A DNA stretch of 64,000 nt from Hippopus hippopus (Eukaryota > Mollusca > Bivalvia > Cardiida > Cardiidae), in the NCBI GenBank assembly GCA_946811185.2, contig OX328099.1:67460714-67524713 (forward strand), read 5' to 3'. Positions 62,501 through 64,000 of the stretch are shown here, one piece after another. The stretch's first letter is position 1. The number at the start of each line of letters is the position of its first letter. The notes beneath the pieces were generated by a model, which had not been told where the DNA came from, made no database searches, and was given only the letters and a program-made list of their open reading frames with translations. Made by a program: the position numbers and the translations under genes.

Positions 62501-62542
62501 TGAGGCTTTTGGTTGTTGTGAGTTTGGCTGACTGGAATTGAC
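47413..62542 (-). CDS. RIOK1: RIO kinase 1 (serine/threonine-protein kinase RIO1), 3' eleven exons
   Basis: Atypical kinase/ATPase of late cytoplasmic 40S maturation; in animals it is also a partner of the PRMT5 methyltransferase complex. Coding exons in transcript order: 62542-62443, 61626-61548, 59388-59202, 57873-57731, 57371-57285, 56675-56538, 55690-55587, 54152-53980, 51787-51695, 49085-48873, 47523-47413. Total is 1428 nt, 475 residues plus TGA, all GT-AG and in frame. Visible motifs: ATP loop [11 protein letters not shown], catalytic HADLSEFN, metal-binding [12 protein letters not shown], then the RIO1-specific ELFDFVTD segment, an acidic Ser/Glu/Asp stretch and a Lys/Arg-rich tail. 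The acidic N-terminus is missing: I found no matching exon between 62543 and 64000, so it is probably outside. Nothing suggests inactivation. Confidence 0.95.
47708..47937 (+). repeat. Family A MITE copy
   Basis: In the last RIOK1 intron. TTAA at both ends, palindrome arms slightly diverged (ATTGTTGGGAAAGG). Confidence 0.82.
48095..48600. repeat. Two family A copies
   Basis: A - copy (48095-48325, right TTAA kept, palindrome nearly perfect) and a decayed + copy (about 48395-48600). Confidence 0.75.
48600..48822 (-). repeat. SINE-like repeat, second family
   Basis: Plus-left tail GGTGTTTTACGCCATTTTCA; minus-strand head GGCCCAGTGGTAAAGTGTAA. Shares the TTTCAGTCATATCACTG block with 60341-60566. 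Confidence 0.65.
48873..49085 (-). CDS. RIOK1: RIOK1 exon 10 of window (acidic region)
   Basis: Seventy-one codons of low-complexity sequence rich in Ser, Glu and Asp (for example [14 protein letters not shown]). It corresponds to the poorly conserved acidic C-terminal region of animal RIOK1. Supported by phase and position rather than sequence identity. Confidence 0.88.
49371..49623 (+). repeat. Family S SINE copy
   Basis: Head GCAGCTCAGTGTTTAGC with B-box GCAAGTTCGATACC; body GAAAAGTAGTCAGTGACTTG as in 24788-25050. In a RIOK1 intron. Confidence 0.8.
49857..50405. repeat. Third TTAA-flanked element (AGGTGG ends)
   Basis: TTAA at 49857-49860 followed by AGGTGGGTAT, and GGGCCACCT followed by TTAA at 50402-50405. 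It sits inside a tandem run of a roughly 40-bp unit (AAGCTATGAAACATAATA), whose next unit resumes after the element, so the boundaries are clear. The interior has no ORF. Confidence 0.75.
50507..50720. repeat. Family D TTAA MITE
   Basis: Begins TTAACCCTTAGAGCACC, ends CACTTTAAGGGTCAA. The internal palindrome pairs AGATCAAAGATCAGGCTGCA with TGCAGCCTGATCTTGATCT. Second family with TTAA plus CCCTT ends and an internal palindrome. Confidence 0.78.
51088..51430 (+). repeat. Family E element copy
   Basis: Starts AACAAGACCACCGCATGCGGG, core ATCTTCAGTAACAACAGAGA, in a RIOK1 intron. Confidence 0.7.
51695..51787 (-). CDS. RIOK1: RIOK1 exon 9 of window
   Basis: Thirty-one codons: [20 protein letters not shown], the conserved 'VFK-AYIPRTL-EV' helix that packs back on the kinase, then an acidic linker. 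Phase 0 at both ends. Confidence 0.93.
51826..52043 (-). repeat. Family S SINE copy (empty site)
   Basis: Minus-strand head GGATAGCTCAGTGGTTAGC. On plus, its tail reads GGAGTTTAACGCCGTTTTAA then CAGCTTAGGTCATATC, with one TTAA at the point where 16086-16528 carries a family A insertion. Confidence 0.85.
52207..52447 (+). repeat. Family A MITE copy
   Basis: Left TTAA at 52207. Extra bases (AGCATTGTGTTC) are inserted in the right palindrome arm. Confidence 0.75.
52615..53280. repeat. Partial family A copies
   Basis: Three incomplete copies: 52615-52777 with the palindrome left arm deleted, 52925-53044 keeping only the half from CCTTTTCCCACAATG to TTAA, and 53050-53275 strongly diverged. Confidence 0.65.
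53287..53510 (-). repeat. Family A MITE copy
   Basis: TTAA at both ends, palindrome good around GCTGGTAACTAGC. Confidence 0.8.
53515..53960. repeat. Decayed family A copies beside a RIOK1 exon
   Basis: Copies about 53520-53690 and 53690-53909, then the right end of another (to TTAA at 53956-53959). The last TTAA lies 20 nt from the exon at 53980. Confidence 0.65.
53980..54152 (-). CDS. RIOK1: RIOK1 exon 8 of window
   Basis: Encodes [20 protein letters not shown] and the Ile/Asn/Asp-rich helices that follow, ending EKVDEE. Matches the end of the RIO1 kinase fold. Donor GTAAAG. Confidence 0.94.
54250..54527. repeat. Family B MITE copy
   Basis: AAGCCATGCTCTGTG to CCAGAGCATGACTCAT, in a RIOK1 intron. 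Confidence 0.82.
54628..54857 (+). repeat. Family A MITE copy
   Basis: TTAA at 54628 and 54854; centre GCTGTTTACCCGC no longer perfectly paired. Confidence 0.8.
54978..55192 (-). repeat. Family A MITE copy
   Basis: TTAA at both ends; a short deletion removed part of the CCCAAAACAAATTT segment. Confidence 0.78.
55298..55560. repeat. Family B MITE copy
   Basis: ATGAGTCATGCTGTGG to CCAGAGTATGGTTC; ends 26 nt from the RIOK1 exon at 55587. Confidence 0.82.
55587..55690 (-). CDS. RIOK1: RIOK1 exon 7 of window (metal-binding loop)
   Basis: Contains [15 protein letters not shown], whose first Asp is the DFG-equivalent and, in RIO1, the residue that takes up phosphate, followed by [12 protein letters not shown]. 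Acceptor is a less usual TTTTTGAAG. Confidence 0.95.
56211..56500 (+). repeat. Family E element copy
   Basis: Starts AACAAGAGCACTGCATGCAG, ends near TTTTCTTTGAAAACAACC, adjacent to the RIOK1 exon at 56538. Confidence 0.75.
56538..56675 (-). CDS. RIOK1: RIOK1 exon 6 of window (catalytic loop)
   Basis: Reads PAPLLKD, a long helix, then [11 protein letters not shown], the RIO catalytic loop with the active-site aspartate and metal-coordinating asparagine. Donor GTAAGT, two bases of a Leu codon carried over. Confidence 0.96.
57070..57235. repeat. Family B MITE fragment
   Basis: Left half only (ACCATGCTCTGTGGC to ACCTCCAGATCCAG). Confidence 0.65.
57285..57371 (-). CDS. RIOK1: RIOK1 exon 5 of window (hinge)
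   Basis: Encodes [20 protein letters not shown], the strand and hinge between kinase lobes. Split Arg and Trp codons join correctly on both sides. Confidence 0.95.
57390..57725. other. RIOK1 intronic stretch, nothing recognised
   Basis: AT-rich without repeats of the named families, between two short-spaced kinase exons. Confidence 0.5.
57731..57873 (-). CDS. RIOK1: RIOK1 exon 4 of window
   Basis: Begins [19 protein letters not shown], containing the catalytic lysine neighbourhood and the RIO1 phosphate-contact region, then [20 protein letters not shown], the conserved helix. Phase 0 in, two bases out. Confidence 0.96.
58215..58424 (+). repeat. Decayed family A copy
   Basis: Recognisable by GGTAGAAAACATTACAGG and TTGTTTGATAAAGGATTAA; palindrome centre replaced by a T-run. 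Confidence 0.65.
58472..58699 (-). repeat. Family A MITE copy
   Basis: TTAA at 58472 and 58696, palindrome with three mismatches. Confidence 0.82.
59202..59388 (-). CDS. RIOK1: RIOK1 exon 3 of window (ATP loop)
   Basis: Reads [18 protein letters not shown] then [18 protein letters not shown], the RIO1 N-terminal helix and flexible nucleotide-binding loop. Nearly identical in spacing to animal RIOK1. Confidence 0.96.
59465..60035 (-). repeat. Direct duplication of a tRNA-headed repeat
   Basis: Two units (about 59465-59690 and 59815-60035) share CATTGTGG-GTT/ATTGCAGCTCTTACGAA, CTGGCTGGGATTTGA and AGCTAAAGAGAATTCTC. On the minus strand the first has GGGTTCAAATCCCAGC, a canonical B-box, after TAGCTTGTTGGTTAGTG. 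Confidence 0.7.
60341..60566 (-). repeat. SINE-like repeat, second family
   Basis: AGTGTTTTACACTGCTTTTC, TATTTCAGTCATATAACTG, ending near ATAAGCCATGTAGGACCC. A further fragment of the same tail is at about 61045-61115. Confidence 0.62.
60613..60695. repeat. Family C fragment
   Basis: Starts TTCCTATTCACGAACTATG, then CTTAAGAACATTCTTAGTC; the remainder is lost. Confidence 0.6.
60799..61026 (+). repeat. Family A MITE copy
   Basis: TTAA at both ends, termini CTCTTTACCAAATG / TGTTTGGTAAAGAG, palindrome nearly perfect. Confidence 0.85.
61030..61545. other. RIOK1 intronic stretch
   Basis: Only the SINE-tail fragment at about 61045-61115 is recognised; the remainder holds no supported feature. Confidence 0.45.
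61548..61626 (-). CDS. RIOK1: RIOK1 exon 2 of window
   Basis: Short exon for a poorly conserved linker ending LGKKMDADR. Recognised by splice sites (TTTACAG / GTGTGT) and by exact phase joining between the DKVLRKF exon and the KDKADRAT exon. Confidence 0.85.
61677..61878 (+). repeat. Family A MITE copy
   Basis: Adjacent to a RIOK1 exon (51 nt away); part of the right unique arm is deleted. Confidence 0.75.
62030..62258 (-). repeat. Family A MITE copy
   Basis: TTAA at 62030 and 62255; palindrome centre GCTGGTAACCAGC intact. Confidence 0.82.
62443..62542 (-). CDS. RIOK1: RIOK1 exon (first seen in window)
   Basis: Encodes a Gln/Ser-rich linker then [14 protein letters not shown], matching the family's 'DKVLRKFENKIN' segment just before the kinase domain. 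Acceptor TTCTACAG, donor GTAAGC on the minus strand. Leaves with one base of a Glu codon. Confidence 0.9.
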
Positions 62543-62562
62543 CTGTAGAAAATGGGAAATAT

Positions 62563-62795
62563 AAGCGTATGCCAACACTCAGCTGCAATTGCTTGATTTT
62601 CAGTGAAAATTCTAAGTCAAAAATGGGGCATAACTGTGTCAAAAATACTTTAATGGTTACTGATAGTTAACAACTTGTTCAAGTTTGAAGTAAATATCTT
62701 AAGTAATATACAAAAATACTATAAAATGTCAAAGTTTTTGCACCATGACAATATGGCTATGGCAATAACTTGATGTTTTCTTCTAAATCAGCTGA
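62563..62795 (+). repeat. Family E element, 5'-truncated
   Basis: TATGCCAACACTCAGCTGC then the common AAATGGGGCATAACTGTG block; starts 20 nt from the RIOK1 exon. Confidence 0.65.
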
Positions 62796-63037
62796 GCTGA
62801 AAAATTACAGCGACAAAATATAACGAAAAGTTTATGACTGTTTTATGAGATCTATGCAAAAAAGTAAAGAAGTGGAAAACTTAGGGCTGAATGGCATTTT
62901 TAATCAATTACCGTCCACAACAAGGCAATTACGGTAAGAACTTTGAACATATCCATGTACAATACTCATTACATAAATGTATCCTAAAATATTGTGGCAA
63001 GGAGAATAGTAATACCCCTAACTTAACCATTCAAATT

Positions 63038-63240
63038 TTAACCCTTAGAGTACCAAATAAACCCAACAGACTTTCTAAATCCAGAAATAAGTCCAAAATA
63101 AATGCAAGGCCAAGGTTGATTTTGTCTACAATGTCTCAGCAAAGCTGACAAGGTAGATAAACAATCAGACTGCATGTTTTGTGCAGTATGATTCTTCATC
63201 TACACTGGCCACCAAAGCAATTATGTTGTGAAAGGTCAAC
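63038..63240. repeat. Family D copy
   Basis: TTAACCCTTAGAGTACC start; palindrome pairs CAATCAGACTGCATGTTTTG with GTGCAGTATGATTCTTC. Fragments of the same palindrome also occur near 4340, 19640 and 24100. Confidence 0.72.
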
Positions 63241-63780
63241 ACTTTCTCTTTTTCCAACAATGTTTTCTACTCTTTCAAGGACAGACTCAATCATCTGAGC
63301 CACATTCAATCTACTCTCTGCAAATCCATGTACTTTCAGTACTGTCAAGTCATAACATTTACCAACTGGCAGAGAACTGCTAGTCTGTTATTTCATATGC
63401 AAAAAAGTCAATTATACAATGACTTAAAACTTACTAAGACCTAGCATGGGCATTTATAGCTTGAATGACTTGCACTACTTCCATGCTCCTACTGGTAAAA
63501 AGTTTATTCCTGGTTCATGAAAGCATATAAAGACAACAAAATAAATGCGCCTCAAGTGATGTGATTTGTCTCTGATAGGGTAGGAAACATTATAGGAAAA
63601 AGAGAATATGCTCTAAATTTGAAAACCTTGTTGGTAAAGGGACCATGGCTTTAAGCATGTGCATGTTCCAAAAATGTCTTCTCTACTGATAAAAATATTT
63701 TTCTTGCCTGCCACTGTTTGTCTTGTGTATTATTTCAAATACTTTTTGATAGGTCTTACAATAATCTCTGCAGTCATGTG

Positions 63781-63978
63781 TTAACTCTTTACCAAACTAC
63801 AAAATTTTATTCCTGTTTAAACAAAACTTTTGCAAATAAAAAATTCACTATTGTCTCAGAAAGAGTAGAAAACATGGAAAAGGAAAAAAAGGCTTGTCAC
63901 TATTATTTTTTCCTTTTCCCACAATGCTTTCAAAAGACTTCCTCGTAACGATTATTAAAACTCAAGATTGCTGGTTAA
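63781..63978 (+). repeat. Family A MITE copy at window end
   Basis: TTAA at both ends; palindrome shortened and diverged. Confidence 0.7.
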
Positions 63979-64000
63979 AAGATTTAACTTACTATCATTT

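Overview
The window is eukaryotic and AT-rich, with split genes, GT-AG introns and a very high load of interspersed repeats. The mixture of tRNA-headed SINEs, BEL/Pao and Gypsy retroelements, and elements that start ACAAGAG and carry minisatellite cores (resembling the molluscan 'pearl'/Helentron-derived type) points to a marine or freshwater mollusc, most likely a bivalve. The species cannot be fixed from the sequence alone. Two real host genes lie here, in convergent orientation. On the + strand, 964-27089 holds the 3' 17 coding exons of a GH31 alpha-glucosidase of the lysosomal acid alpha-glucosidase / maltase-glucoamylase type: 605 residues plus stop, phases consistent across all junctions, both catalytic aspartates present. 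Its 5' end lies left of the window. On the - strand, 62542-47413 holds 11 coding exons of the atypical kinase RIOK1: 475 residues plus stop, complete kinase core, acidic linker and basic tail. Its 5' exons lie to the right of the exon at 62443-62542 or outside the window. The two genes are unrelated in function; one degrades glycogen or maltose, the other acts in 40S ribosome maturation. Between them (about 27.1-47.4 kb) is an intergenic block of mobile DNA. From about 27.1 to 32.0 kb it is mostly small palindromic elements. From about 32.2 to 47.2 kb it holds a decayed Gypsy element split by later insertions, an SGNH-hydrolase-like ORF remnant, a BEL/Pao polyprotein that is intact apart from one frameshift, a LINE reverse-transcriptase tail, SINEs, and four ACAAGAG elements. 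The introns of both genes, and the 27-32 kb stretch, are packed with about fifty or more copies or fragments of one roughly 230-bp TTAA-flanked palindromic MITE (family A here), with smaller numbers of at least five other families. A filled/empty site pair and three nested insertions inside the window show that family A integrates at TTAA. This, with its CCCTTT-type termini, suggests non-autonomous piggyBac-like elements. No intact RNA gene, CRISPR array or convincing promoter was seen.
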